A stretch of DNA of 64,000 nucleotides. It comes from Aedoeadaptatus nemausensis. Its GTDB lineage: Bacteria; Bacillota; Clostridia; Tissierellales; Peptoniphilaceae. Positions 16,138 to 25,205 of this stretch are shown here, piece after piece. The notes beneath the pieces were generated by a model. The model did not search any database and was not told the origin of the DNA. It saw only the letters and a list, made by a program, of their open reading frames with translations. Location of the stretch: contig NZ_CAIJCS010000009.1 in NCBI RefSeq assembly GCF_903819165.1, positions 1 through 64,000 of the forward strand, in the 5' to 3' direction. Numbering within the stretch: the first letter of the stretch is position 1; each line of letters opens with the position of its first letter. The position numbers and the translations under genes are program-made.

Positions 16138-17406
16138 TCAGTTTCCTTCTTCCTTACCTCGAACGTCTTCTTCAAAAGCTTTTAAAGCTGTAGACAAGGA
16201 CGTCTCCAGATCGATACCTTCTTCTTCCGCTTCTTTTAATAAGCGAAGAAGTTCCGAAACATAGCGTTCATCGCCGCCGTTTTTATAACCGGCAAAAAAC
16301 CGGTTCATCGGATCTTCGGCTTTGCGGAGCATCTTCTGTCCGCGCATAAGGGCGGGTAGGCCGTGTAAATGCTTGAGCTTCTCGGACAGGGTCTTGTTCC
16401 CCGTCTCTTCAGCCTTAAGGACCTCCCAATCCCGGTGGCCTTCGCCGAAAACGTGAGGATGGCGATGGACCATCTTCTCCACGAGGTTTTCGACCACCGT
16501 TTCAAAAGAAAAAGTACCTTCTTCTTCGGCAAGTTCCGAATGGAAAATAATTTGAAACAGTACGTCGCCGAGCTCTTCTTCCAAGCGATAACTGTCGCCT
16601 GTAGAAATAGCGTAAGCGGCTTCATACGCTTCTTCAATCAAATTGGCTTTCATGCTTTCATGGCTTTGCTCTCGGTCCCATGGACATCCGTCTTTCCCGC
16701 GCAACCGCCGAACGAGTCTCATGACATCGCCGACAGCGACGGCCCTTTGGCTCTTCGGCACGTATAGTGCCGTTTCGAAACCGTAGTCGTCGTAGCGGTC
16801 CAGCATATAGAGCGGACGACTCAGGATTTTCTCCTTATCCGGGTGACCGGCATGACTTAATACATAGACCTCGTGTTCGTCTCCGTAAAGATCGGAGAGC
16901 ACGAGTTTTACATCGCTTGCGACCCGTCTGTTATAGACTTGGGTCATGAGCATGTCCACGTGTACGTCGATGTCGAGATCGGAAAAATTATCGCCGTCTA
17001 TAAAACGCAGACCCTCTACCGGGTCTTTTCTGACGCCTCTTAAAACCGGTTCGATAAAACTTAAGCCGTCGACGATCTCGATGGTGGGATCGTGTTCCAA
17101 TAAATAGACCACGGTTTTTTCCGCCACCAAGGGATGGCCGGGAACAAAGTAGCTGATCTTGCACGTCTTGGAACGTTCGATCAGGTCATCGGCTATAGCC
17201 CGATAGACGGAGTCGAAATCTTCCAAGGTATCGTATAAATGATCGTAGCTCGTATAAGGTATGGCGTGGGAATGAAAATAATCCACGGCATCGTGATATT
17301 TCGTCCGCAGAAAGTTTTCGGACTCATCTTTGATGGCGGCGATAGCTTTAGCCGTCAAACCGCTTGCGTCCGTAGGTCCGAGACCTATAATTCGCAGATT
17401 TCCCAT
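16138..17406 (-). CDS. yabN: YabN: tetrapyrrole methylase-like domain fused to MazG pyrophosphohydrolase
   Basis: A 422-residue two-domain protein. Residues 1 to about 200 form a SAM-dependent corrin/porphyrin methylase-like domain (MGNLRIIGLGPTDASGLT, then YFVPGHPLVAEKTV). Residues from about 220 hold a MazG domain (LRGKDGCPWDREQSH, then EEAYEAAYAI and EELGDVLFQIIFH), whose Glu/Asp residues bind magnesium. MazG enzymes hydrolyse abnormal or excess NTPs to NMP and pyrophosphate, a housekeeping role. The function of the methylase half in this fusion is unknown; no cobalamin or haem genes are nearby. GGGGG lies five bases before the ATG. It lies between prsA and HU in the conserved cluster. Confidence 0.95.
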   Translation of the reverse strand: MGNLRIIGLGPTDASGLTAKAIAAIKDESENFLRTKYHDAVDYFHSHAIPYTSYDHLYDTLEDFDSVYRAIADDLIERSKTCKISYFVPGHPLVAEKTVVYLLEHDPTIEIVDGLSFIEPVLRGVRKDPVEGLRFIDGDNFSDLDIDVHVDMLMTQVYNRRVASDVKLVLSDLYGDEHEVYVLSHAGHPDKEKILSRPLYMLDRYDDYGFETALYVPKSQRAVAVGDVMRLVRRLRGKDGCPWDREQSHESMKANLIEEAYEAAYAISTGDSYRLEEELGDVLFQIIFHSELAEEEGTFSFETVVENLVEKMVHRHPHVFGEGHRDWEVLKAEETGNKTLSEKLKHLHGLPALMRGQKMLRKAEDPMNRFFAGYKNGGDERYVSELLRLLKEAEEEGIDLETSLSTALKAFEEDVRGKEEGN

Positions 17407-17516
17407 AACGTCCCCCTTTTACCTTTGCTATTGTACTATCCAACGGCTTTTTTGTCTAGTCAAATTGCCGTTTTTCCCCTGTTTTCAGCCATTTTCCATC
17501 GTTATATTTTTTTGCA

Positions 17517-17546
17517 GCAAAAAAGAGCGCTCCTCGCGCTCTTTTT
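17517..17546 (-). terminator. Terminator after PrsA-like gene
   Basis: AGAGCGC, loop, GCGCTCT and TTTTTT on the minus strand, directly past the stop of the foldase gene at 17551. Confidence 0.88.
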
Positions 17547-17550
17547 TAAT

Positions 17551-18612
17551 TTATTTTGATTCGTTTTTGCCATTGTCGGCCTTCGCCTCATTGGCGGCCT
17601 TGGCATTATTTCCCTTGTTTTTCTCTGCCCCTTCACCTTTTTGAGCTTCGGCCTGTTCTACAGTTACGGGAATATCTTTTGCCGTATCCACATAGCGTTT
17701 CACTTTTGCCTTCTTGCGAAGTTTTTCATTGTGTTCTTGGAAACGCTCTTTGATCATGGCTTCTTTCACAGCATCTTTCGACGCATCGAAACTGTCGTTG
17801 ATCTTGTCGAGCTTAATAATGTGGAAACCGAATTGGGTCTTCACAGGTTCGCTGATTTCGCCCGGCTTCATGGAGAATACTTTTTCGTCGAATTCCTTCA
17901 CCATTTGTCCCGGACCGAAAGCGCCTAAGGAGCCTCCGTTTTCAGCCGATTGAGTATCCTTGCTCTTTTCTTTGGCGAGTTTTGCAAAGTCGGCTCCGCC
18001 GTCTAGTTCTTTTTTAACAGCTTCGGCTTCTTCCTTGGTTTCCACTAAAATGTGACTGGCTTCTGCCGTTTTAAATTCGTCTTTGTGCTTTTCGTAATAA
18101 GCCTTCATTTCTTCGTCAGTAGGCTCGAGATCTTTCAGCATTTTCTCTTGATACTTACGCATTAAGAGATTGGTGGACATATACTCTTTCAGTTCGTCCA
18201 TTTCCATTTTGTTGGCTTCGAGAACTTTTTTAAGTCCTTCCTCTCCGCCGTACATCTTCTTCATATTTTCGAGCTCTTGGTTGACCTCTTCATCACTGAC
18301 GGTGATCTTGTTTTTCTTAGCATCTTGTTTGATCACTTCGAGACCGATGAGGTTTTCCAAAGTATTTTCGCGCATAAGCTCGCCCATGGTTTTCTTGCTG
18401 CCGTCTTGTGCTTCCTGTTTCAGGAAATCTTCGCCGTATTGGGCGACGGCTTGTTGAGCCTGCACCTTGTATTCTCTCTCGTAGCGCGCCATGGGAATAT
18501 CTTCTCCATTGACCGTAACTGCTACACCGGGTTTCTTACCGCAACCGGTTAACAGTACCGAAGCCGCCAAGGCCACGGTGCCGATTTTTTTAATTGTCTT
18601 AGAAAATGTCAT
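17551..18612 (-). CDS. prsA: PrsA-like lipoprotein foldase (parvulin peptidyl-prolyl isomerase)
   Basis: A 353-residue lipoprotein. The signal peptide ends in the lipobox LTGC (Cys24), so it is anchored on the outer face of the membrane. A SurA-like N-terminal region precedes the parvulin domain (SHILVETKEEAEAV, then GGSLGAFGPGQM and FGFHIIKLDKI). It helps secreted proteins fold after export. The last 35 residues are rich in Ala, Lys, Glu and Asn and are probably disordered. The frame is open 12 codons further upstream, but GAAAGGA at 18618-18624 fits the ATG at 18612, and the shorter form gives a proper signal peptide. It follows mfd; a -10 box of its own overlaps the mfd end. Confidence 0.92.
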   Translation of the reverse strand: MTFSKTIKKIGTVALAASVLLTGCGKKPGVAVTVNGEDIPMARYEREYKVQAQQAVAQYGEDFLKQEAQDGSKKTMGELMRENTLENLIGLEVIKQDAKKNKITVSDEEVNQELENMKKMYGGEEGLKKVLEANKMEMDELKEYMSTNLLMRKYQEKMLKDLEPTDEEMKAYYEKHKDEFKTAEASHILVETKEEAEAVKKELDGGADFAKLAKEKSKDTQSAENGGSLGAFGPGQMVKEFDEKVFSMKPGEISEPVKTQFGFHIIKLDKINDSFDASKDAVKEAMIKERFQEHNEKLRKKAKVKRYVDTAKDIPVTVEQAEAQKGEGAEKNKGNNAKAANEAKADNGKNESK

Positions 18613-18646
18613 AACTGTCCTTTCTTTTCTTTTTATTCTTTTACTC

Positions 18647-18652
18647 ATTATA
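18647..18652 (-). promoter_or_regulatory. Candidate -10 box of prsA-like gene
   Basis: TATAAT on the minus strand about 35 bases before the start codon. The -35 region would lie in the end of mfd and is poor, so this is tentative. Confidence 0.35.
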
Positions 18653-18660
18653 ACAAGGAT

Positions 18661-21600
18661 TTATGATTTGCGTGTGTGGGATTTGTGTATTTTCATCAGC
18701 TCTAAAAGTTTTTCGAGAGTTTCCAACGGCTTTTCTTTTGCCGTGAGAGTGATGGTCGATCGTTCGCCGAAGCCGAAGACTACTTTTTTACCGAAGACAC
18801 TGGTGATTTCATTCATGAGAGCCAGAGGCAATTCATAGCCCTCGATAAATTCCAAAGTGTAGTCGTCTTTTTTCTGCTGTACCGTTTCCACTCGGAGAGT
18901 GGAGGCCATATGCCGAATTTTTGACAGATGAATTAATTGCAGAACGGGCTTCGGCGGGTCGGAGAATCTGTCGATCAACTCGTCGATCATATCCCGCTCA
19001 TCTTCATCATCGGCGATGACGGCGATTTTACGGTACATCTCCATGCGCTGCGCTTCGTCTTGAATATAGTACTTGGGAATATAGGAATCGATGAGCACAT
19101 CTAAAGATGTGTCCGTGGTCTCCACGTCCTCTTCGCCTTTTGCGCGGCTCACGGCTTGACGCAGAAGTTTTATATAGAGATCGTAGCCGATGGCATTCAT
19201 ATGGCCGTGCTGACTCTCCCCTAAAATATTTCCCGAACCTCGTATTTCCAAATCCCGCATGGCGATTTTATAACCGCTTCCGAATTCAGTAAACTCCCGT
19301 ATGGCGGCGAGACGCTTTTCCGCCACCTCGGAAATGCTGGCATCTCGCTTATAGGTGAAGTAGGCGTAGGCCATGCGATTGCTCCGGCCGATGCGCCCTC
19401 GTAGCTGGTAGAGTTGGGAAAGGCCCAGGCGGTTCGCTTCCCACACAATCATGGTATTGGCATTTGATACGTCCATTCCCGTTTCGATAATGGTGGAGCA
19501 GAGGAGCACATCGATATCGTGTTCCACAAATTGAAGCATGGTGTTTTCAAGTTCTCGTTCGCCCATTTGTCCGTTGGCCATGGCGATGCGGGCCTCGGGT
19601 ACGAGCTCCCGCAAATCGCCGAGCATCTTTTCCATAGATTGAACGCGATTATAGACGAAATAAACCTGTCCGCCGCGATCCAATTCCTTTAAAATCGCCT
19701 CCCTTACCATCATGGGATTGTATTCCACCACATAGGTCTGCACGGGGAAGCGCTCTTGAGGCGGCTCTTCGATCACCGACATATCCCGAATGCCGGCGAG
19801 AGACATTTGAAGCGTCCTCGGAATGGGCGTGGCCGTCAAGGTGAGAGTGTCCACATTTTCTTTTAAGAGCTTGAGTTTTTCTTTGTGGCGCACGCCGAAA
19901 CGCTGCTCCTCATCGATAATTAAAAGCCCTAAATCTTTAAACTGAACATCTTTTGAAAGGAGGCGATGGGTTCCCACGACGATATCTACGCCGCCGTTAC
20001 GAATGGCCTCGAGATCTTTCTTCTGTTCTTTTGCCGAGCGGAACCGACTTAAGAGGGCGGTCTTCAGGGCGAAATCGTTGAAACGCTCCCGCATCGTATT
20101 GTAATGTTGCTGGGCGAGAATAGTGGTGGGCACGAGAAAAGCCACCTGCTTTCCGTCGAGTACCGCCTTAAAGGCCGCGCGGAGGGCAACCTCCGTCTTT
20201 CCGTAACCCACGTCGGCGCAGAGCAGGCGATCCATGGGCTTAGCCTCTTCCATATCCTGTTTGATCTCCTCGATGGCGAGGAGCTGGCCGTCGGTTTCTT
20301 CAAATTGAAAAGAATCTTCGAATTCCTTTTGCCAAGGCTGGTCCATGCTGAAGGCATAGCCCTTCACATCTTCCCTTTTCGAATACAGGCGAATGAGATC
20401 CTCCGCCATTTCCTCCACGCTCCGCTTAGCTTTGGCCTTCGTATTGCGCCAGGTCTGGGTGTTCAGGCGGTTGATCTTCGGCGGCACATCGTCGCTTGCA
20501 ATGTAGCGGTGAATGAGGGAAAGTTGATCCATGGGCAGAAAGAGCTTGTCCCCGCCTTTGTACATGAGGGAAATATAATCTCTCTGTACATTTTGTACCT
20601 CGAGATTGGTGGTACCTAAAAACTTCCCAATTCCGTGGGTTTCGTGAACCACATAATCCCCTACATGGAGGGTTCCCAAATCGATGACGTCCCGCTTTTT
20701 CTTCCGCTTTTTCTTACGTTTAAAATCGCCGAAAATTTCCGTGGAGTTTAAGAGCACGAAACGCTCATGTTCGAATTCGAAGCCGCCGTGGACATGCCCC
20801 TCGTCTACCTGAATGACGCCGGGACGTAATGCATCTGTGAGGGGCGTGGTGGTAAAGCCCATATCTTCCAGGGTTTTAATGAGCCGCTCCGTCTTTTCTT
20901 CGCCGCCTCCCAGTAAGACGACGGTGTAATCTTCTCGGATATAGCGTTGAATTTCCTCTTTGAAAATCCTGAGCCTTCCGCCGAAACTGGTGACCGTCTT
21001 AATATGAAAATTGGCGACTTCTTTTAAGTCCACACTTTCCTTGCTCCGCACAATATGGCTGGAAAGCACACTGTCGAAACGGAACATATCTTTTTTTACG
21101 GCCTCGTAATCGATTTGAATCTTTAAGTGAGAGCTTAAGATTTCGCCTGCGTCGGCGAGATCCGTAAGGGTGTCGATTAGGGAAAGTTCCTGCTTCTTCG
21201 CGATTTCATCCATGCGTCGTGGCTCGTCAATAAAGATCATAGGTTCTTCCGAAAAATAATCGATGACGCTGGCCCGATCCTTTTTGGGAATATAGGGCAA
21301 AAATAGATCCGTATGGCTTACCCGCTCCCCTTCCCTCAAGCTTTCAATAAGAGGCTTGAATTTTTCCATGGCCCGCTCTTTCGATACGAGGGAAAGCTTA
21401 TCGGTCTTTTCCAGATCTTTTTCGATTCCTTTCGCCACGGTTTCACGCAAAGATTCATCCAAAATAATATCGTGGACGGGGAAAATATCTACGGAGTCCA
21501 CGCTCTCGACGGAGCGTTGGGTCTTGCTGTCGAAGAGGCGAATGGAATCTACTTCAATGTCGAAAAATTCGATGCGGCAGGGCAGATTTCCCGGCGGGAA

Positions 21601-22149
21601 AATATCCACAATGCCCCCGCGGACGGAAAACTGGCCCATGCCCTCTACAAAGTCCACTCTTTGGTAGCCCGTCGTGGCGAGGCGTTCCATAAGCTCGTCG
21701 ATTTCTACGTTCTCCCCTATTTCGAGAGAAAAGGAAGCCTCTTTTAAGCAGCGTGGCTTTAAGAAAATACCCCCGAGTGCCTCCGGGGTAGTGACGATAA
21801 TCTTCCCCTCCCCTTTTAACATAGCCTGAAGGGTTTGAAGACGACGGGCTAAGAGCTCGTGACTTCCCGCATCCCGCTGGAAGAAGAAAAGCTCCCGTGC
21901 CGCTAAGTGGTAGACTCCCCTCTCAGCGAAGTAACTTAAATCTTCTACGAGCTTCGTCGCTCGGGCGAGATCCCATGTAACGAGTAGAACCGGGCGGTCG
22001 CATTCCTCTTTCATTGTTTCTGTAAAGGGCGCGATAACCTGCTCCGGCAAGCCGTAAACGCCGATGGGCGTTTCCCGATCCTGCAGGCAGTTTAACACCC
22101 GGCGAAAAGAGGGATTCGCTTTTAATAATTTATGGTAAATACTCGTCAT
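18661..22149 (-). CDS. mfd: Transcription-repair coupling factor Mfd
   Basis: A 1162-residue SF2 translocase that removes RNA polymerase stalled at DNA lesions and recruits UvrA. The N-terminal UvrB-like region, the CarD-like RNA polymerase interaction domain (DLGTLHVGDYVVHETHGIGKF), the RecG-like helicase core with CADVGYGKTEVA and DEEQRFGV, and the C-terminal TRCF domain are all present at the usual length. AGGAGG at 22152-22158 fixes the ATG at 22149, eight codons inside the longest open frame. It follows pth with a hairpin between them, as in Bacillus, but the sporulation gene fin between them there is absent. Confidence 0.97.
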   Translation of the reverse strand: MTSIYHKLLKANPSFRRVLNCLQDRETPIGVYGLPEQVIAPFTETMKEECDRPVLLVTWDLARATKLVEDLSYFAERGVYHLAARELFFFQRDAGSHELLARRLQTLQAMLKGEGKIIVTTPEALGGIFLKPRCLKEASFSLEIGENVEIDELMERLATTGYQRVDFVEGMGQFSVRGGIVDIFPPGNLPCRIEFFDIEVDSIRLFDSKTQRSVESVDSVDIFPVHDIILDESLRETVAKGIEKDLEKTDKLSLVSKERAMEKFKPLIESLREGERVSHTDLFLPYIPKKDRASVIDYFSEEPMIFIDEPRRMDEIAKKQELSLIDTLTDLADAGEILSSHLKIQIDYEAVKKDMFRFDSVLSSHIVRSKESVDLKEVANFHIKTVTSFGGRLRIFKEEIQRYIREDYTVVLLGGGEEKTERLIKTLEDMGFTTTPLTDALRPGVIQVDEGHVHGGFEFEHERFVLLNSTEIFGDFKRKKKRKKKRDVIDLGTLHVGDYVVHETHGIGKFLGTTNLEVQNVQRDYISLMYKGGDKLFLPMDQLSLIHRYIASDDVPPKINRLNTQTWRNTKAKAKRSVEEMAEDLIRLYSKREDVKGYAFSMDQPWQKEFEDSFQFEETDGQLLAIEEIKQDMEEAKPMDRLLCADVGYGKTEVALRAAFKAVLDGKQVAFLVPTTILAQQHYNTMRERFNDFALKTALLSRFRSAKEQKKDLEAIRNGGVDIVVGTHRLLSKDVQFKDLGLLIIDEEQRFGVRHKEKLKLLKENVDTLTLTATPIPRTLQMSLAGIRDMSVIEEPPQERFPVQTYVVEYNPMMVREAILKELDRGGQVYFVYNRVQSMEKMLGDLRELVPEARIAMANGQMGERELENTMLQFVEHDIDVLLCSTIIETGMDVSNANTMIVWEANRLGLSQLYQLRGRIGRSNRMAYAYFTYKRDASISEVAEKRLAAIREFTEFGSGYKIAMRDLEIRGSGNILGESQHGHMNAIGYDLYIKLLRQAVSRAKGEEDVETTDTSLDVLIDSYIPKYYIQDEAQRMEMYRKIAVIADDEDERDMIDELIDRFSDPPKPVLQLIHLSKIRHMASTLRVETVQQKKDDYTLEFIEGYELPLALMNEITSVFGKKVVFGFGERSTITLTAKEKPLETLEKLLELMKIHKSHTRKS

Positions 22150-22159
22150 ATTGCCTCCT

Positions 22160-22188
22160 AAAAAGCAGCTCAATTCCTTGAGCTGCTT
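22160..22188 (-). terminator. Hairpin between pth and mfd
   Basis: The arms AAGCAGCTCAA and TTGAGCTGCTT pair perfectly around four bases. Only a short TT follows on the minus strand, so it may be a weak terminator or an RNA-stabilising element. Confidence 0.5.
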
Positions 22189-22189
22189 C

Positions 22190-22750
22190 CTATTTCCCGT
22201 TCCATGTATTCATGGCACTGTCGATGCCTTCTTTTAAAAAGCTCAAGGTCGCCCCCTTGGCCTTTTCCAAAGTTTCATCCATGACGGGAATCTCTTCTTT
22301 TGAAAAACCGGATAGGACGAAATCCGCCAGATTCATATGGGGATTTTTCTTTCCCACGGCGATTTTCAGTCTGGGAAACTGATCCGACTGAATCTGATAA
22401 ATAATGGATTTCAATCCGTTATGTGTGCCGGCGCTGCCGGATTTGCGCATGCGAACTGTGCCGAATTCGATGTCGATATCGTCGACGAGGACGAGAACCT
22501 CCTCCGGCGCGATCTTAAAATAATGCATGCACTCCCGCACAGACTGGCCGCTTTCGTTCATATAGGTCATGGGCTTTAAGAGGCGCACCTTTTTTCCGAG
22601 GATGCGCCCCTCGCCGTAAAGCCCTTTAAATTTAATAGTGTTTACCGGAATCGACAGATGGTCGGCCACACGATCCAGGGCCATAAAGCCCACATTATGA
22701 CGCGTGTTTTGGTATCGATCTCCGGGATTACCCAGTCCTACGATCAGCAT
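22190..22750 (-). CDS. pth: Peptidyl-tRNA hydrolase
   Basis: A 186-residue Pth1 enzyme that cleaves peptide from prematurely released peptidyl-tRNA. The N-terminus MLIVGLGNPGDRYQNTRHN holds the substrate Asn8 and the catalytic His18, and KPMTYMNESG and LVDDIDIEFG carry the other conserved residues. Length is standard. The ATG overlaps the prs end region after one base, with no clear ribosome-binding site, so it is probably coupled to prs. Together with rqcP in the same cluster it gives two ways to deal with stalled nascent chains. Confidence 0.96.
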   Translation of the reverse strand: MLIVGLGNPGDRYQNTRHNVGFMALDRVADHLSIPVNTIKFKGLYGEGRILGKKVRLLKPMTYMNESGQSVRECMHYFKIAPEEVLVLVDDIDIEFGTVRMRKSGSAGTHNGLKSIIYQIQSDQFPRLKIAVGKKNPHMNLADFVLSGFSKEEIPVMDETLEKAKGATLSFLKEGIDSAMNTWNGK

Positions 22751-22751
22751 T

Positions 22752-23708
22752 TTATACTTCTTCGAAAATCTTGCTGATGGACTTGTCGGTGTTTACGCGG
22801 CGAATGGCACTTGCGAGAATGGGCGCCACGGTGACCACGTCGATCTTGTCGATACTTTTTTCCGGCGGAAGAGCGATGGTGTCGGTGATGACGAATTTTT
22901 CCATAAGGGATCCGTCGATTCGCTCGATGGCCGGCCCGGAAAGTACGCCGTGAGTGGCGCAGCCGTAAATATTTCGTGCGCCGTATTTACGTAGAGCCTC
23001 GGCAGCTTTGCAAACCGTGCCCGCCGTATCGATAATATCGTCGACTAAAATGCAATCCTTGCCTTCGATGGAGCCGATGACGTTCATTACCACATTTTCA
23101 TTGGCCTTCGGGCGTCTCTTTTCGATAATAGCAATGGGCGCGCCGTTTAATTCTTCCGCAAATTTACGAGTTCTGGATACGCCGCCTAAGTCCGGGCTTA
23201 CGGCGACAATATTCGAGGTGTCGATATTCTCCTTGAAATATTTTGCCAAATAGGGAATCGCCGTCAAATGGTCTACGGGAATATCGAAATAGCCTTGAAT
23301 TTGACCGGCGTGAAGATCCATGCAGATCACGCGATCGGCGCCGGCTTTTGTAATTAAATTCGCAACGAGCTTCGCCGTAATGGGCTCTCTCGCCTTTACT
23401 TTGCGATCTTGACGCGCGTAGCCGTAATAGGGCACCACGGCGTTAATACGACCTGCGGAGGCGCGCTTCAAGGCGTCGATTAAAATTAAGAGCTCCATCA
23501 AATGGTCGTTTACAGGTCCCGAGGTCGGTTGAATGACAAAGACATCCTTCCCGCGAACCGAATCCATAATGTCGATGGAAATTTCTCCGTCGCTAAATTG
23601 ATTGACCGTACACCCGGCCCGAGGAATGTACAGATCCTCACAAATCTTTTTGACGAGATCCGGGTTGGAGTTTCCTGAAATAATAACGATCTCTCCGTGA
23701 TTAGCCAT
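22752..23708 (-). CDS. prs: Ribose-phosphate pyrophosphokinase
   Basis: A 318-residue PRPP synthetase (ribose 5-phosphate plus ATP gives PRPP plus AMP). Signatures include FSDGEISIDIMDSVRGKDVF, the catalytic loop region KRRPKANE and the PRPP loop LVDDIIDTAGT. The frame is open for 16 more codons, but GAAAGGA at 23717-23723 fits the ATG at 23708, and the protein then begins MANHGEIVIISGN like relatives. It is preceded by glmU with one base between stop and start regions. The glmU-prs-pth order matches Bacillus, without ctc (L25). Its product feeds hpt and nucleotide synthesis. Confidence 0.96.
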   Translation of the reverse strand: MANHGEIVIISGNSNPDLVKKICEDLYIPRAGCTVNQFSDGEISIDIMDSVRGKDVFVIQPTSGPVNDHLMELLILIDALKRASAGRINAVVPYYGYARQDRKVKAREPITAKLVANLITKAGADRVICMDLHAGQIQGYFDIPVDHLTAIPYLAKYFKENIDTSNIVAVSPDLGGVSRTRKFAEELNGAPIAIIEKRRPKANENVVMNVIGSIEGKDCILVDDIIDTAGTVCKAAEALRKYGARNIYGCATHGVLSGPAIERIDGSLMEKFVITDTIALPPEKSIDKIDVVTVAPILASAIRRVNTDKSISKIFEEV

Positions 23709-23709
23709 A

Positions 23710-25083
23710 TTAGCGATCCTTTCTTTTTGCCCATCCGGGAATGTTTCTTTGCTCACTACGTTCTACGGCGAGGGCGCCGTTTTCTACTTTCTTGCTGATG
23801 GTACTGCCGGCGGCGATGTAGCCTTCTTCCCCTACGGTGACGGGGGCCACTAAATTGGAATTGGAACCGATAAAAGCGCCGTCCCCTATGACGGTTTCAA
23901 ATTTTTCCTTGCCGTTATAATTGCAGAAAATCACACCGCAACCGATGTTTACATTTTTCCCGACCCGTCCGTCGCCGATATAGGCGTGGTGGCCGGCCTT
24001 GGTTCCCTCTCCCATATGGGATTTCTTTACTTCCACGAAATTGCCGATGTGGACGTCTTTTTCCAGGACGCTGTCCGGTCTTAAGTGGGCGAAGGGCCCG
24101 ATGGTGACATTGTCGCCGACGTGGGATTCTTCGATAACGGAATTGTCGATGACGACGCCGTTTTCAATGCGGCTGTCGCTGATTCTGGAAATTCCGCGAA
24201 TATAACAATGGGCGCCGATAGACGTATTTCCCTCCAGATGAACCCCCGGATCCAGAACCGTATCCCTTCCGATGGTAACGTCGAAGTCCACCATGGTAGC
24301 TTCCGGATTTAAAAAGCTGACGCCGTTTTCCATGTGCATTTGATTGATGCGACGACGCATAATGTGTTCGCATTTCGCCAATTGCACGCGAGAGTTGATG
24401 CCGAGCATTTCTTCTTCATTTCCGATGGTAAAACCGCCGATACTTCTTCCCTTTTCTCTCAAGAGGGAGATTACATCGGTTAAGTAAAGTTCACTCTGAC
24501 TGTTGTCCGTGCTCAGATTGCCGATGTTTTCCTTCAGGGCACTTCCCTTAAAGGCAAAAATGCCCGTGTTTACTTCCGTAATGGCCTTTTCCTTATCGCT
24601 TGCATCTTTTTCTTCCACAATTCCCCAGATCGTCGAGTCTTCCCCCCGAATAATGCGACCGTATCCGAAGGGATCGCTTACAATGGCGGTCAGGACGCAG
24701 CCGTCGAAGTCGTGGGACGTGGCGTAGTCGATAAATTTCCGAATGGTCTCTTCACGAAACAAGGGGGTGTCCCCGGTTAAAATAAAGACCATGTCCTCGT
24801 CGTCAAATTCGTCGATGGCACATTTTACGGCATAACCCGTTCCGTAGGGAATGCCTTCGCCGACTTTTTGCTCGATGCAGATAATGTCGTCGTCTTTAAA
24901 ATGTTCCATCACTTCTTCTTTTTTATGGCCTACGATAACGACCGTCTTGTCGATTGCGTTGGCCTTGCAGTTGTCGACTACATAACTCAAAATAGCCTTC
25001 CCTGCAACTTGATGCAGCACTTTGGGCCTGGAGGATTTCATCCTCGTTCCCTCACCTGCCGCTAAAATAATTGATACATTCAC
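23710..25083 (-). CDS. glmU: Bifunctional UDP-N-acetylglucosamine pyrophosphorylase / glucosamine-1-P acetyltransferase
   Basis: A 457-residue bifunctional enzyme that acetylates glucosamine 1-phosphate and then makes UDP-GlcNAc for peptidoglycan. The uridyltransferase domain begins with SIILAAGEGTRMKSSRPKVL; the C-terminal half is a left-handed beta helix of hexapeptide repeats (ENGVVIDNSVIEESHVGDNV) with the acetyltransferase site HHAYIGDG. The start is GTG, preceded by GAGGTG. It is the first gene of the long minus-strand cluster and has a strong promoter at 25116-25144. Confidence 0.97.
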   Translation of the reverse strand: MNVSIILAAGEGTRMKSSRPKVLHQVAGKAILSYVVDNCKANAIDKTVVIVGHKKEEVMEHFKDDDIICIEQKVGEGIPYGTGYAVKCAIDEFDDEDMVFILTGDTPLFREETIRKFIDYATSHDFDGCVLTAIVSDPFGYGRIIRGEDSTIWGIVEEKDASDKEKAITEVNTGIFAFKGSALKENIGNLSTDNSQSELYLTDVISLLREKGRSIGGFTIGNEEEMLGINSRVQLAKCEHIMRRRINQMHMENGVSFLNPEATMVDFDVTIGRDTVLDPGVHLEGNTSIGAHCYIRGISRISDSRIENGVVIDNSVIEESHVGDNVTIGPFAHLRPDSVLEKDVHIGNFVEVKKSHMGEGTKAGHHAYIGDGRVGKNVNIGCGVIFCNYNGKEKFETVIGDGAFIGSNSNLVAPVTVGEEGYIAAGSTISKKVENGALAVERSEQRNIPGWAKRKDR

Positions 25084-25115
25084 GCTTACACCTCACTCGT
25101 AATCGTTCTCACACT

Positions 25116-25144
25116 ATTATAACGGACCGAACACGTTACCTCAA
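25116..25144 (-). promoter_or_regulatory. glmU promoter
   Basis: TTGAGG (25139-25144), exactly 17 bases, then TATAAT (25116-25121) on the minus strand. It can drive glmU, prs and pth and perhaps genes further down. Confidence 0.75.
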
Positions 25145-25152
25145 CAAAAGCG

Positions 25153-25200
25153 GAAAAAAAGGCAGTTGCCTTTGCTCTTACGAGCCGGGCCGAACTGCCT
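25153..25200 (-). terminator. Terminator of the hyd maturation operon
   Basis: AGGCAGTT and AACTGCCT close a long hairpin, followed by TTTTTTT on the minus strand, just past the hydF stop codon. The glmU promoter begins about 10 bases further on. Confidence 0.85.
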
Positions 25201-25205
25201 CCTGT

